Assembly (NCBI GenBank): GCA_964479695.1
Contig: CAYZSO010000004.1
Span: 62,001 to 126,000 of the forward strand
DNA from: JAAYZH01 sp964479695
GTDB taxonomy: Bacteria > Bacillota > Clostridia > Saccharofermentanales > Fastidiosipilaceae
Length of the DNA stretch: 64,000 bases
Direction: 5' to 3'
Below the pieces are notes generated by a model, which was not told the DNA's origin, made no database searches, and worked only from the letters and a program-made list of their open reading frames with translations. Each line of letters opens with the position of its first letter. Within the stretch, counting starts at the first letter, position 1. Of this stretch, positions 1-7,670 are shown piece by piece. A program made the position numbers and the translations under genes.

Positions 1-358
1 GTTGGGAGAACTGGAAGTAGTCGAGGTACATGCTCTCGAGTGCTGTTTCCATGAATTCCTGGTAAGTAAGGCTGTCGAGCGTTTCGGCGATGTATAAAAG
101 GATAACTTTTCTAGTGACCTTATCTGTCGGGTGATGGTTTGTGAGTTGACTGCCGGATGGCTGACGGTCAGCGGGCTGGGCGCCTGATGGCTGACGGTCA
201 GCGGGCTGGGCGCCTGATGGCTGACGGTCAGCGGGCTGAGCGCTTGATGGCTGACGCTCCGATGGCTGGCGGTCGGATGGTTGGGCGTCATTGGGTTGGC
301 GGTCTGATGGCTGACGGTCATTGGGTTGGCGGTCTGATGGATTATTGTCTTGCGGCAT
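1..358 (-). CDS. Partial DUF4364-like protein with repetitive N-terminus
   Basis: The reading frame begins at an ATG whose complement lies at 356-358 and stays open to the left edge, so only the first 119 residues are present. AAGGAG sits about 6 bases upstream of the ATG on this strand. The first ~65 residues are a hydrophilic repeat built on DRQPSGAQPA, coded by 30-bp DNA repeats. After that comes KVTRKVILLYIAETLDSLTY and a predicted helical stretch, resembling the winged-helix start of DUF4364 proteins of Clostridia. That assignment is by recall of the family and is moderate at best. The repeat prefix is not expected in that family. The gene is divergent from the P-loop gene at 688. Confidence 0.6.
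   Translation of the reverse strand, partial: MPQDNNPSDRQPNDRQPSDRQPNDAQPSDRQPSERQPSSAQPADRQPSGAQPADRQPSGAQPADRQPSGSQLTNHHPTDKVTRKVILLYIAETLDSLTYQEFMETALESMYLDYFQFSQ
156..345. repeat. 30-bp tandem repeat inside the minus-strand gene
   Basis: Three near-identical 30-bp units start at 156, 186 and 216 with GATGGCTGACGGTCAGCGGG. Shorter or diverged units follow to about 335. The 30-bp period keeps the minus-strand frame open and encodes a 10-residue repeat. Confidence 0.9.
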
Positions 359-360
359 GA

Positions 361-687
361 AAACTCCTTCTCTTAAAGGGCGGATCGGTTTGGGTAACAT
401 CACTGCGGTGAGGTCGTGGCACACCTGTGATCTGGTCGTGGCACGCCTGCGGTCTGCCTGTGGCGCGCCTGCGGTCTGCCTGTGATCTAGTCGTGGCACG
501 CCTGTGGTGAGGTCATTTGCGATAGTATAGCAAAGGGCGGAGGGGAAATTTCCATTTTGTTGGTATTTTGTTGTGAAATTGCTTGGAAACTTTTTCTTTT
601 TGACCTTTTTGAATGGGTGGACTGCGTTATAATACTGTTAACTAACAGCTCCAACTTAGCTATCACATTTCGAAGGAGATTTTCATT
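361..687. other. Divergent intergenic region with imperfect repeats
   Basis: No gene is visible. Between about 411 and 512 the elements GTCGTGGCAC and GCCTGYGGTCTGCCTGTG recur several times with small changes, giving an imperfect tandem array. The right-hand part holds the probable promoter of the P-loop gene at 688. Confidence 0.6.
606..633 (+). promoter_or_regulatory. Probable promoter of the P-loop gene
   Basis: TATAAT lies at 628-633, 54 bases before the start at 688. The best -35 with 16-base spacing is TTTTTG at 606-611, which is weak. The -10 box is the main support. Confidence 0.45.
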
Positions 688-1098
688 ATGGTGAAACTGA
701 TTGTAGGCGGCAAAGGCAGTGGAAAGAGTAGAAAGTTGGTGAACGACCTGAATGCCCAGGCCGAGAACCCAGACCACAACATCATCTGCATACTTCGAGG
801 CAACCGGCTCGACCAGTATGTGAAGTATCGGGTCCGCATGATTGACATCGACCAATATCCGGTGAATTCATTTGATGAGCTTTTGGCTTTTATCGCAGGT
901 CTTAATGCGAAGGACTACGATATCAGCCATATTTATATAGACAGTATTAATAAGATAGTCACCGAGGTTGAAGATGAGGAGCTGGCCCGCTTCTTGGCCG
1001 CTCTTCAGGGTCTTTCTGAAGATAAGAGTTTTGAGGCTGAGTTGACCTACAGCCGTGAGTTGGAGAATTTGCCTGATAGTTTGAAACAGTATATTTAG
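688..1098 (+). CDS. Small P-loop ATP-binding protein
   Basis: A 136-residue protein opens with MVKLIVGGKGSGKS, a Walker A motif at the extreme N-terminus. A possible Walker B-like stretch, HIYIDSINKI, lies near residue 90. Short P-loop proteins of this kind, often misnamed PilT-like, are widespread in Clostridia and have no established function. GAAGGAG lies about 10 bases before the ATG. The gene stands alone between its own promoter and a terminator at 1136. Nucleotide binding is a safe inference; substrate and role are unknown. Confidence 0.75.
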   Translation: MVKLIVGGKGSGKSRKLVNDLNAQAENPDHNIICILRGNRLDQYVKYRVRMIDIDQYPVNSFDELLAFIAGLNAKDYDISHIYIDSINKIVTEVEDEELARFLAALQGLSEDKSFEAELTYSRELENLPDSLKQYI

Positions 1099-1135
1099 TG
1101 CAGGAAGCAAAATGACGAAATTTCATTTTGGCAAG

Positions 1136-1162
1136 AAACCGTCTTTTACAGGCGGTTTTTTG
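1136..1162 (+). terminator. Rho-independent terminator
   Basis: AAACCGTC and GGCGGTTT can pair around a short loop and are followed by a run of T. It lies 37 bases after the P-loop gene stop and before mscL. Confidence 0.75.
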
Positions 1163-1246
1163 CTAGAGAAATGGCAAACCTGTTTTGCTATACTTGCCGG
1201 AGACTGACATGGTCTCAATTCTCATTTCGAATGGAGGGATGAAAAA

Positions 1247-1684
1247 ATGTCTAAACTAGCAAGTGAGTTCAAAGAGTTTATTATGCAGGGCAATGTCATT
1301 GATATGGCAGTGGGTGTCGTTATCGGTGGCGCTTTCAAGTCGGTCATTGATTCTTTGGTCAATGATGTGATTATGCCTCCCATCGGCCTTCTGATTGGCG
1401 GTGTCAATTTCAATGAGCTGAAGATTGTCCTCAAGGCGGCGCAGGGCGACGTTCCTGAGGTGGCGATTTCTTATGGTTTATTGATCAATGCCATCATCAG
1501 CTTCCTTTTGATTGCCCTGGCGATTTTCTTGGTGATTAAGGGTCTTGGCAACATGCGCGATCGTTTCTCCAAGAAGGAAGAGGAAGCTCCGGCCGAGCCT
1601 GAAGTGACGGATGTCGTGCTCCTGACGCAGATTTTGGATGAGCTGAAACGCCAGAATGGGACGGATCAAACGCCTAAGGTTTAG
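1247..1684 (+). CDS. mscL: Large-conductance mechanosensitive channel MscL
   Basis: A membrane channel that opens under high membrane tension to release solutes during osmotic downshock. The 145-residue length is typical. The N-terminal amphipathic helix (SEFKEFIMQGNVIDMAVGVV) leads into the first membrane helix with the conserved glycine-rich pore lining. A periplasmic-type loop and the second membrane helix (near residues 76-100) follow, then a charged cytoplasmic helix. GGAGGG lies 6-7 bases before the ATG. It appears monocistronic. Identification is firm. Confidence 0.96.
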   Translation: MSKLASEFKEFIMQGNVIDMAVGVVIGGAFKSVIDSLVNDVIMPPIGLLIGGVNFNELKIVLKAAQGDVPEVAISYGLLINAIISFLLIALAIFLVIKGLGNMRDRFSKKEEEAPAEPEVTDVVLLTQILDELKRQNGTDQTPKV

Positions 1685-1705
1685 TGAGCGGATGAGGTGG
1701 GAGCT

Positions 1706-1725
1706 GCGGCTTTGGCCAAAGCCGC
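1706..1725. repeat. Perfect 20-bp palindrome, iterated GGCTTTGGCCAAAGCC motif
   Basis: GCGGCTTTGGCCAAAGCCGC is a perfect inverted repeat in the mscL-ilvN spacer. Flanking GGTGG and CCACC extend the symmetry imperfectly to roughly 40 bases. It is the most complete intergenic copy of a motif that recurs throughout the window. There is no T-run, so it is not a standard terminator. Confidence 0.85.
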
Positions 1726-1883
1726 CCCCTCCACCATCTCCCCGGTTTCGAAGAATTTACTGCAGATTTGCACGTTATCTAGGCAAAAAAATGTCTGTTT
1801 TCGAACGCCTTTCGGGTTACACTTGAGAGGCGTTTTCCATCGTGGTAAGTTACAAGGAACGCAAAATAGAAGGAGGCTTGCTG

Positions 1884-2501
1884 ATGGCATCAAATTTAGC
1901 ATTGCTGGTCAAGAATCAGGCTGGCGTACTTTCCCGAATTTCCAACTCCTTTTCTAGGCGGGGGTACAATATTGCGAGCATCGCGGCCGGCTCAACCCAA
2001 GATCCGGATGTTACCCGCATCACTGTCCAACTGGATATTGATCCGGACCAAGTGGAGCTTGTGATCAACCAGCTGTACAAACAGCCGGATGTGCTCATGG
2101 TGAAGGAGCTCCCGCCGGAGGAGAGTTTCGTTCGTGAACTTGCGTTGGTGAAGGTGGAGGCAGACAGTTCGCTGCGCCAGGAAATTGTGACGATCGTCGA
2201 CATTTTCCGCGGCGGCATTGTCGATGTTTCCAGCGGCACAATTACTGTACAAATCACGGGAGCGGGTGGCAAGTTGGAAGCTTTTGTGGAAATGCTTAAA
2301 CCATATCATATCATGGAAATTGTCCGCACCGGCCTCATCGCCATCGGCCGCGGCCAAAACCAACTCGACATCCAACTGGTTGTCGGCGATGACACAGGTT
2401 CGTCAGGTTCGTCAGGTTCGTCAGGTTCGGGCGATGACTCAGGCTCTGGCGATGGCGATAATAGCCAGGACCTTGAAACCGACCTGAAGGAAAATAGCTA
2501 G
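1884..2501 (+). CDS. ilvN: Acetolactate synthase small (regulatory) subunit
   Basis: The regulatory subunit of acetohydroxyacid synthase, first step of branched-chain amino acid synthesis, which usually confers valine feedback inhibition. The ATG at 1884 is chosen because AAGGAGG lies at 1870-1876; an upstream in-frame ATG at 1842 lacks support. The N-terminal ACT domain (LALLVKNQAGVLSRISNSFSR) and the C-terminal small-subunit domain ending near HIMEIVRTGLIAIGRG are both present. After about residue 175 comes a low-complexity Gly/Ser/Asp tail from a 9-bp repeat, not normal for IlvN. The catalytic subunit ilvB is not adjacent in this window. ilvC follows 209 bases downstream. Confidence 0.93.
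   Translation: MASNLALLVKNQAGVLSRISNSFSRRGYNIASIAAGSTQDPDVTRITVQLDIDPDQVELVINQLYKQPDVLMVKELPPEESFVRELALVKVEADSSLRQEIVTIVDIFRGGIVDVSSGTITVQITGAGGKLEAFVEMLKPYHIMEIVRTGLIAIGRGQNQLDIQLVVGDDTGSSGSSGSSGSGDDSGSGDGDNSQDLETDLKENS
2395..2427. repeat. 9-bp tandem repeat coding the IlvN Gly-Ser tail
   Basis: GGTTCGTCA is repeated in tandem and yields GSS triplets in the IlvN C-terminus. The period keeps the frame. Confidence 0.8.
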
Positions 2502-2650
2502 CTATCTAGCTAGCTAGCTGCGGCGGATTGGTGGCTGGGGGCGGGTGACTGGTTGGAGGCGGTTTTGGCCTGATGACTGGCGACCGCGGCTGGCGACTGG
2601 CGACTGGCAGTAGATGGCTTGATTGGTGGCTGGGGGCGGCTTTGGCCATG
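2496..2650. repeat. Repeat-rich ilvN-ilvC spacer
   Basis: A TAGC tetranucleotide array begins in the last codons of ilvN and runs past the stop. Beyond it GATTGGTGGCTGGGGGCGG occurs twice (about 2526 and 2621), and GCGACTGG repeats between them. The spacer ends with GCGGCTTTGGCC at 2636-2647, a copy of the window-wide motif. Confidence 0.8.
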
Positions 2651-2667
2651 AGAAAAATTGGATTGAA

Positions 2668-2695
2668 TTGCAGACACTAAACTATTGAGTAACAT
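2668..2695 (+). promoter_or_regulatory. Possible ilvC promoter
   Basis: TTGCAG at 2668-2673 and TAACAT at 2690-2695 are separated by 16 bases, just upstream of the ilvC ribosome binding site. The -10 match is modest. Confidence 0.35.
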
Positions 2696-2710
2696 ATTGG
2701 GAGGAAAGAA

Positions 2711-3712
2711 ATGAAAAAGGTTTACAAAGAAGCAGAATGCGCTACCGGCGCATTGGAAGGCAAGAAGATCGCGGTTATTGGGTATGGCAGCCAAGGTCAT
2801 GCGCACTCCCTGAACCTCATGGAATCGGGCCATGACGTTGTTGTTGGCTTGTACGAGGGCTCGAAGTCGCAGGCCAAAGCCGAGAAGGCCGGCCTCACTG
2901 TCCTGCCGGTGGCTGAGGCGGTTGCTGCTGCAGATGTTGTTATGATTCTGCTGCCTGATGAGAAGGCTCCGGAAGTTTATAAGTCGGAAATTGCCCCTAA
3001 TTTGAAGGAGGGGGTGGCGTTGGCCTTTGCTCACGGCTTCAACATTCATTATGGTACGATTACCCCGCCGGAGAATATCGATGTTTTCATGATCGCGCCG
3101 AAAGGGCCCGGCCACACGGTTCGTCATGAATATCAGCTGGGCCGCGGTGTTCCGGCGCTCTTTGCGATTTACCAAGATTACACGGGTAATGCGAGGGATA
3201 TTGCTTTTGCTTATGGTACCGGCATCGGGGCTGCGCGTGCGGGTCTTCTGGAGACGACTTTCCGTGAGGAGACGGAGACGGATCTTTTCGGTGAGCAGGC
3301 GGTTCTTTGCGGCGGCGTTTCTGCTCTTATGCAGGCGGGCTACGAGGTTCTGGTTGAAGCTGGTTATGATGAAGAGAATGCTTACTACGAGTGCATGCAT
3401 GAAATGAAGCTGATTGTTGATATGGTTTATCAGGGTGGCTTGACTTTGATGCGTTATTCTGTTTCTAATACGGCTGAATATGGCGACTATATTACTGGTC
3501 CTAAGATTATTACTGAAGATACGAAGAATGCCATGCGAGGTGTTCTGAAAGATATCCAATCCGGCAAGTTTGCTCGTGATTTCATTGCTGAGAACCAGAC
3601 AGGTCAAGTTCAGCTGAAGGCTCAACGCCGCATCCAGTCTGAGCACCCGGTCGAAGTGGTCGGCCGCCGCCTCCGCGGCTTAATGTCCTGGGCGGACGAT
3701 ATCGAGGTGTAA
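2711..3712 (+). CDS. ilvC: Ketol-acid reductoisomerase
   Basis: Converts 2-acetolactate to 2,3-dihydroxyisovalerate with NAD(P)H and Mg2+, the second step of valine and isoleucine synthesis. The 333-residue class I length is normal. The Rossmann motif GYGSQGHAHSLNLMESG lies near residue 25. The knotted C-terminal domain carries the metal-binding acidic residues in ETETDLFGEQAVLCGG and ECMHEMKLIVDM. GGGAGG lies 6-7 bases before the ATG. It follows ilvN, so the two probably act together. A long antisense frame across it is a codon-usage shadow. Confidence 0.97.
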   Translation: MKKVYKEAECATGALEGKKIAVIGYGSQGHAHSLNLMESGHDVVVGLYEGSKSQAKAEKAGLTVLPVAEAVAAADVVMILLPDEKAPEVYKSEIAPNLKEGVALAFAHGFNIHYGTITPPENIDVFMIAPKGPGHTVRHEYQLGRGVPALFAIYQDYTGNARDIAFAYGTGIGAARAGLLETTFREETETDLFGEQAVLCGGVSALMQAGYEVLVEAGYDEENAYYECMHEMKLIVDMVYQGGLTLMRYSVSNTAEYGDYITGPKIITEDTKNAMRGVLKDIQSGKFARDFIAENQTGQVQLKAQRRIQSEHPVEVVGRRLRGLMSWADDIEV

Positions 3713-3898
3713 GGTTTTTTTGGGGTTGAGTTTTTAGGGGCTGGTCGTTTGGGGTTGGCGCCGGTTGCGCGGGTAGTTAGGCCGGTTGGCGCCGGCTGGG
3801 CGTTTAGTTTGCTCAGTGGCTGCGTCGATGCGGCCGGCTGGGCTGGCTGGGTGGCGCCGGGCTGAAATGAGCCCTTATAATCTTCAATATTTCTTTTT

Positions 3899-3927
3899 GG
3901 GAGTGGTCAGATGACTGCTCCTTTTTT
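3899..3927 (+). terminator. Rho-independent terminator-like hairpin
   Basis: GGAGTGGT and ACTGCTCC can pair (two wobble positions) around CAGATG and are followed by TTTTTT. It lies about 190 bases after the ilvC stop and could end the ilvC transcript or a short RNA. Confidence 0.6.
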
Positions 3928-4009
3928 GTCCCTTCTAATGTTTTCAGGAATTCCAGCCGGGTATTCACGTGACGGATCCATCTTCTGCCTTCTTATCCTT
4001 CTCTTCCTT

Positions 4010-4065
4010 CAACTTCGGCTCTAGCCGCGAACAGAAGTCCGAAAAAAACAGGTGTGTAGTTATGC
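4010..4065 (+). repeat. Nuclease-island repeat, copy A
   Basis: First of four direct copies of a 56-57 bp sequence. The conserved core is ACTTCGGCTCTAGCCG, then GAACAGAAGTCCGAAAAAA, ending near TAGTTATGC. CGGC-TCTA-GCCG can form a tight hairpin, with ACTT and AAGT able to close it. Same strand as the gene at 4489. Confidence 0.85.
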
Positions 4066-4197
4066 ATGTACAGTTTCTGCTTCCTACTCGAAGGCCTATC
4101 ATCTAAATCTAATCCCATGATTACCATTAGTAGAATCCTCTCGGTAGATTCCTTCTTATTCTTAGATCATTCCAGTAAGTTATGCACCTGGCAGTCT

Positions 4198-4254
4198 CAA
4201 CTTCGGCTCTAGCCACGAACAGAAGTCCGAAAAAATACAGGTGTGTAGTTATGC
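4198..4254 (+). repeat. Nuclease-island repeat, copy B
   Basis: Second direct copy, start to start 188 bases from copy A. It has GCCA in place of GCCG in the small hairpin; otherwise it is almost identical to copy A through TAGTTATGC. Confidence 0.85.
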
Positions 4255-4425
4255 TTGTAGGGCGGTGAGGACCTTTCTTAAGTATTTTTCTTCACAGGCT
4301 CCTCTTGATTTCCGTTTAAGATCCGGACTTTTGCTTGCTGTTGAATGTCTTCCCTTAGGGTGCATCCGCTGAGATTTAGAAAAGAACAAACGTACGTTAT
4401 TTATGGAAGAATTATGTTTTTGGGC

Positions 4426-4453
4426 TTGCAAATGGTTCTGGATAAGGTATAAT
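4426..4453 (+). promoter_or_regulatory. Promoter of the nuclease-like gene
   Basis: TTGCAA at 4426-4431 and a perfect TATAAT at 4448-4453 are 16 bases apart, 36 bases before the start codon. This is one of the clearest sigma-70-type promoters in the window. Confidence 0.65.
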
Positions 4454-4488
4454 GATAAATAACATCCATCGAAAGGGAGGACAGACCG

Positions 4489-5532
4489 ATGAAATTCTTT
4501 GGCTCTTGGGAAGCGTTTACCTTCTATTTTCTTCCCTTTAGGGATTCCGTTTTTACTAAGTATTGCGAACGATCTAAGGAGATCTATGTCACGACGGATG
4601 CCGAGCGACATGCCATGATTCGTGAGAAAAAGTCGCAGATAAAAGAAATAAAAAAGATCTCGTTGAAGGATCGGGCGAGAGTGGCTTTGGCCAAAGGGAA
4701 AGGGAAAAAGAAGAAGAAAGCGCGCACGGCATCGTCCTATGTCCACTTGCACTCCACGCCGTTGCCGGCAGGGTCGTTCATTCGTGGGGGGGACGGTAGG
4801 TTGTATGCCTGCCCGGAGCTTGCGTTTGTGCAAATGTGCTACGATTGCCTGAATATTCATGAGGCCATCATGATTGGTAATTGCCTTTGCCAAAACCGCG
4901 GGCTGGGCATGGCTCCCTTGACGACGGTTGCGAAGTTGAGGGCTTATGTGGAGCAATTGGGAATGGTGCGGGGCAAGACCCGGGCGATGGATGCTCTAAC
5001 ATACCTGAAGGATAACTACCGCTCTCCGATGGAAGTGAAGGGGCATATGGCGTTGGCTTTGCCGCATCACTTGGGTGGCTTAGGTTTGAGTAAGTTTAGT
5101 GAAATCAATATGATGTTTAGGATCAGCCAGGAGGAGGCGGATGCTTTGGGTCAGAAGATGCCGTGTCTGATGCCGGATTTCTGCTACCCGGAGGGAAAGA
5201 TCGCTGGGGAGTACCAGAGCAAAGCGTTTCACAGCACACCGGAAGCGAAGAAGCATGACCAGAAGCGGAAGAAAACGTTTGAGCAGAATGGGTTTCGCGT
5301 GTTTTTTATGGAGGCCAGGGATTTCTACAATCCCAAGCGCTTCGACAAATTGTGCCGGGAGATTGCCAAGGCTATGGGAAAGACGATTCGGATTATCAGC
5401 AAAAATTTCGATGAGATGCAGGCGCAGCTCCGTTCCTACCTGCCGGGGCTTGACCCGGGGCCGATATTGGAGCCGAACTATTGTCTTGAGGACTTCCAAG
5501 ATGGGAAGTTGAAGAAGAAGCGGGTTCGGTGA
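4489..5532 (+). CDS. Putative DUF559/Vsr-like endonuclease-domain protein
   Basis: A 347-residue protein with GGGAGG 8 bases before the ATG and its own promoter. A central region (residues ~84-190: VHLHSTPLPAGSFI, a tyrosine/cysteine-rich helical stretch, SPMEVKGHMALALP) is followed by a C-terminal module. There PDFCYPEGKIAGEYQSKAFH (D230, E241, K245, H248) and KHDQKRKKTFEQNGFRVFF match the layout of DUF559/Vsr-type PD-(D/E)xK nucleases often joined to AbiEi-like regions. Residues 62-78 are very basic. No partner gene is adjacent. The gene is framed by repeats A-B and C-D, all in the same orientation, which suggests an accessory unit. Nuclease activity is inference; a function in defence or mobility is not shown. 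Confidence 0.6.
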   Translation: MKFFGSWEAFTFYFLPFRDSVFTKYCERSKEIYVTTDAERHAMIREKKSQIKEIKKISLKDRARVALAKGKGKKKKKARTASSYVHLHSTPLPAGSFIRGGDGRLYACPELAFVQMCYDCLNIHEAIMIGNCLCQNRGLGMAPLTTVAKLRAYVEQLGMVRGKTRAMDALTYLKDNYRSPMEVKGHMALALPHHLGGLGLSKFSEINMMFRISQEEADALGQKMPCLMPDFCYPEGKIAGEYQSKAFHSTPEAKKHDQKRKKTFEQNGFRVFFMEARDFYNPKRFDKLCREIAKAMGKTIRIISKNFDEMQAQLRSYLPGLDPGPILEPNYCLEDFQDGKLKKKRVR

Positions 5533-5878
5533 TGGGGTTGGGGGTTGGTTTGGCCCGTGGCTTGGTTGATGGCGAGCGGTTTCGCCTGAAGTTTGGCTCG
5601 CACCTAATGCTGGAATCAGGCCGAATGATGCGGATCTGATGTTACCCCTATGTATGCTTAACTGTTTGTTGGCTGTGACTGACGGATTCATTTACCTAAA
5701 CCTTACATAACAATTTTCTCCAGAAGATTTTTTATTCTCTCATTTCATTTCCTGATGGCAATCGATTACCCTGACCACTTGGTCTTCTACGATTCATGTA
5801 GGAGACCTGTTTCTATTTGTAGGGAAGTCAGATCGGAATCAGGGGAGCTCATCTAGGAATTCGTACGGCTGCTTGATC

Positions 5879-5933
5879 CGACTTCGGCTTTAGCCGCGAA
5901 CAGAAGTCCGAAAAAATACAGATACCTAGTTAT
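5879..5933 (+). repeat. Nuclease-island repeat, copy C
   Basis: Third direct copy. The loop reads TTTA instead of TCTA, which leaves the small hairpin stem intact; the tail after ACAG diverges (ATACC) before TAGTTAT. Confidence 0.85.
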
Positions 5934-6034
5934 TCTTATGCCGTTTAAGATGTTTTCGGAAACCCATCTCATAAGAATCCTAGTATATGACTTTATTCAT
6001 GAGGACCGTTCTAGGATCCTGTCATCTGCAGCCC

Positions 6035-6091
6035 CAACTTCGGCTCTAGCCGCGAACAGAAGTCCGAAAAAATACAGGTAAGAAGTTACGC
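6035..6091 (+). repeat. Nuclease-island repeat, copy D
   Basis: Fourth direct copy, start to start 156 bases from copy C. The core matches copy A; the tail reads GGTAAGAAGTTACGC. Confidence 0.85.
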
Positions 6092-6171
6092 TAAGCGAGT
6101 TTGGAACCTCTTCTGGAGATTAAGAGACTCAGATAACTTAACTCCGACTTGAAGATGGCGGCTAGGGATGG

Positions 6172-6218
6172 AAGCTATGGGTGATAGTTATGGGTGATAG
6201 TTATGGGTGATGGCAGAG
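6172..6218. repeat. 15-bp tandem repeat
   Basis: AGCTATGGGTGAT / AGTTATGGGTGAT is repeated three times in the spacer before the membrane protein gene. Confidence 0.75.
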
Positions 6219-6278
6219 GGTGATTTTTATTTTTTCAGTATGTTTATTTATTGTTGAACAAATATAGTTATTTGGGTA

Positions 6279-6800
6279 GTGGTTGTGATTTACACTCAAT
6301 CGAGCGGTCAAGGGCGAGATGTTCTTATCCGCAAAAAGTTGAGAGAGAGATTGATCATTTTGGAAAACGCACTCATTTTAGTTGACGCATTTACGGCGAA
6401 ACTTACGCTGCCCTTGACCTTTGGCCTAGTGATTATTTATGTGCTGAGGAAGTTGGGTAAAGGGAGAGAAAAGGAGCATCCGCTTAATGTGTGGAACAGG
6501 CGTTTGAGGAAGGCACATAAACCTATGGGGATTGCGCTGGCGATCGTTGGTTTGATACATGGGCTGGCGTCGCAAACGCCGGTGTTGTGGGGGATTGTGT
6601 GCTGTATTACTATTTTCTTGCTTGGGATTAACTATATGTTGAGGAAGAAAATAAGCAAACCTAACTGGATGAAGGTGCATAGGGCTTTGACTGTGATTAT
6701 GCTTTTGACCCTGGCTCTACATCTTGGAGAGATCAGAACGATTAAGCAAGATAAATATGAGGGGCGTTATACTCCGGCTTATCAGTCGGACTTTGCATGA
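6279..6800 (+). CDS. Small multi-helix membrane protein with conserved-looking histidines
   Basis: The frame codes 173 residues from a GTG at 6279; no strong ribosome site precedes it. An internal TTG near 6351, after GAGAGAGA, is an alternative start. Four hydrophobic segments are visible. Histidines border or lie inside them (HKPMGIALAIVGLIH, KVHRALTVIMLLTLALHLG), a pattern like the paired heme ligands of b-type cytochrome or ferric-reductase-like membrane domains. No cofactor-binding cytoplasmic domain is attached. Heme binding is inference; the family is not recognised with certainty. Confidence 0.55.
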   Translation: MVVIYTQSSGQGRDVLIRKKLRERLIILENALILVDAFTAKLTLPLTFGLVIIYVLRKLGKGREKEHPLNVWNRRLRKAHKPMGIALAIVGLIHGLASQTPVLWGIVCCITIFLLGINYMLRKKISKPNWMKVHRALTVIMLLTLALHLGEIRTIKQDKYEGRYTPAYQSDFA

Positions 6801-7202
6801 CTTAGTATGACAGCTGAGTGAATGGAGAGGGTTTGAGCACTTGGAGAGGGGTTTAGCGCTTGGAGAGGTTTGAGTGCTTGCTGTGGGCGTCAAAAGGGGC
6901 AAAGAAAACTCACCTAGCAAATGCCTTAACAGATAGGCTGGAAAATGCCCCCTGAAAAATGGCTGGGAAATGTTCAAGAAGACTCAAGAAGGCTCAAGCA
7001 AGCTCAACAGGCCTCAATAAGAGGCTCAATTGGACTTCCCCGGAGCCTTGCAATTTTCCTTAAAAGGTGGTAATCTAGCACTCGATATAGCGTGGTTGGT
7101 TAGAAGTGGAGCGGTGACGCCCCGCTTTTCTTTTTGTATAGTGGATTTTTAGAGATTTTAGGGATTTTAGAGATAGTTGATTGTTGGAGAGGTGATTGTG
7201 CG
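6801..7202. other. Repeat-rich leader region before rimP
   Basis: No gene. GGAGAGG followed by GTTTGAG or GTTTAGC occurs three times between about 6821 and 6876. AAGACTCAAGAAGGCTCAAG-type 9-10 bp repeats run from about 6973 to 7032. A hairpin with a T-rich tail (7108-7137) precedes rimP. Confidence 0.65.
7108..7137 (+). terminator. Leader hairpin upstream of rimP
   Basis: AGCGG and CCGCT enclose a short loop and are followed by TTTTCTTTTT. It could end an upstream transcript or act as a leader attenuator; rimP operons of Firmicutes are known to carry such leader hairpins. The stem is short. Confidence 0.4.
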
Positions 7203-7670
7203 ATGGCAAGCCCGGGAATTGCTGCGAGAGTTCATGAATTGGCAGAGCCGATAGCTGAGGAATTGGGCGTTGAGCTTTTGGAAGTGAAGTATGCCAAGGA
7301 GGGCCCTAATTGGGTTCTTCGCTTGATTATTGATAAGGTTGGCGGCATTACGCTTGATGACTGTGAGGCGGTGAGCCGCGCGGTTGATCCGGTGATTGAT
7401 GCGGAGGTGGAGATTAGGCAGGCGTACAACTTGGAAGTGCAGTCGCCTGGTTTGGATCGGCCGCTGAAGACGCAGGCGGATTTTAAACGGTATCAGGGAC
7501 AGGAAGTTGAGCTGAAGTTCTACAAAGCCCGAGATAACCAGAAGCTTATCAAGGGAATTTTGCAGGGCAGCACGGAGGAGTCGATTATTTTGCGACCTGA
7601 AGGGCTGCCGGAAGATGCAGAGTTTTTGCTGGCAGACGTGGCAACCGTCAAGCGGGTGATTCACTTTTAG
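7203..7670 (+). CDS. rimP: Ribosome maturation factor RimP
   Basis: Needed for maturation of the 30S subunit. The ATG at 7203 gives MASPGIAARVHELAEPIAEE and the usual ~155 residues; the longer frame from 7134 adds an unlikely N-terminus across the leader. GAGAGGTG provides the ribosome site. Both halves of the family are present: the alpha/beta N-domain with WVLRLIIDK and LDDCEAVSRAVDP, and the SH3-like C-domain. It opens the nusA-infB operon. A 26-bp copy of its last coding bases, including the stop, is repeated just downstream. Confidence 0.93.
   Translation: MASPGIAARVHELAEPIAEELGVELLEVKYAKEGPNWVLRLIIDKVGGITLDDCEAVSRAVDPVIDAEVEIRQAYNLEVQSPGLDRPLKTQADFKRYQGQEVELKFYKARDNQKLIKGILQGSTEESIILRPEGLPEDAEFLLADVATVKRVIHF

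Larger units (their letters stand above)
3713..4488. other. Non-coding region left of the nuclease-like gene
   Basis: 776 bases with no credible gene. The first 150 bases are G-rich with scattered GGCGCCGG elements. A terminator-like hairpin follows at 3899, then repeat copies A and B, then the promoter of the gene at 4489. The base composition from about 3870 on is more AT-rich than the neighbouring operons. Confidence 0.7.
5533..6278. other. Non-coding region right of the nuclease-like gene
   Basis: 746 bases without a credible gene. It holds repeat copies C and D, AT-rich spacer sequence between them, and a 15-bp tandem repeat at about 6172. No strong terminator was found directly after the 5532 stop. 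Confidence 0.65.

Noticed and set aside
1700..1884. T-box or ilv leader peptide before ilvN
   Set aside because: No T-box consensus, specifier loop or branched-chain-rich leader peptide was seen; the hairpin is the iterated palindrome.
2510..3646. 378-residue open frame antisense to ilvC
   Set aside because: The plus-strand ilvC is unmistakable. The antisense frame is basic, matches no family and has no ribosome site.
4249..4956. 235-residue frame antisense to the nuclease-like gene
   Set aside because: It crosses the promoter and start of the plus-strand gene and repeat copy B, and lacks recognisable domains.
4010..5532. Type III (ToxIN-like) toxin-antitoxin
   Set aside because: The RNA repeats are not in short tandem upstream of the gene, and the protein has PD-(D/E)xK-like rather than ToxN features.
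4010..6091. CRISPR array from the four repeats
   Set aside because: Repeats are 56-57 bases with unequal spacings of 156 to over 1600 bases, a gene lies between them and no cas gene is present.
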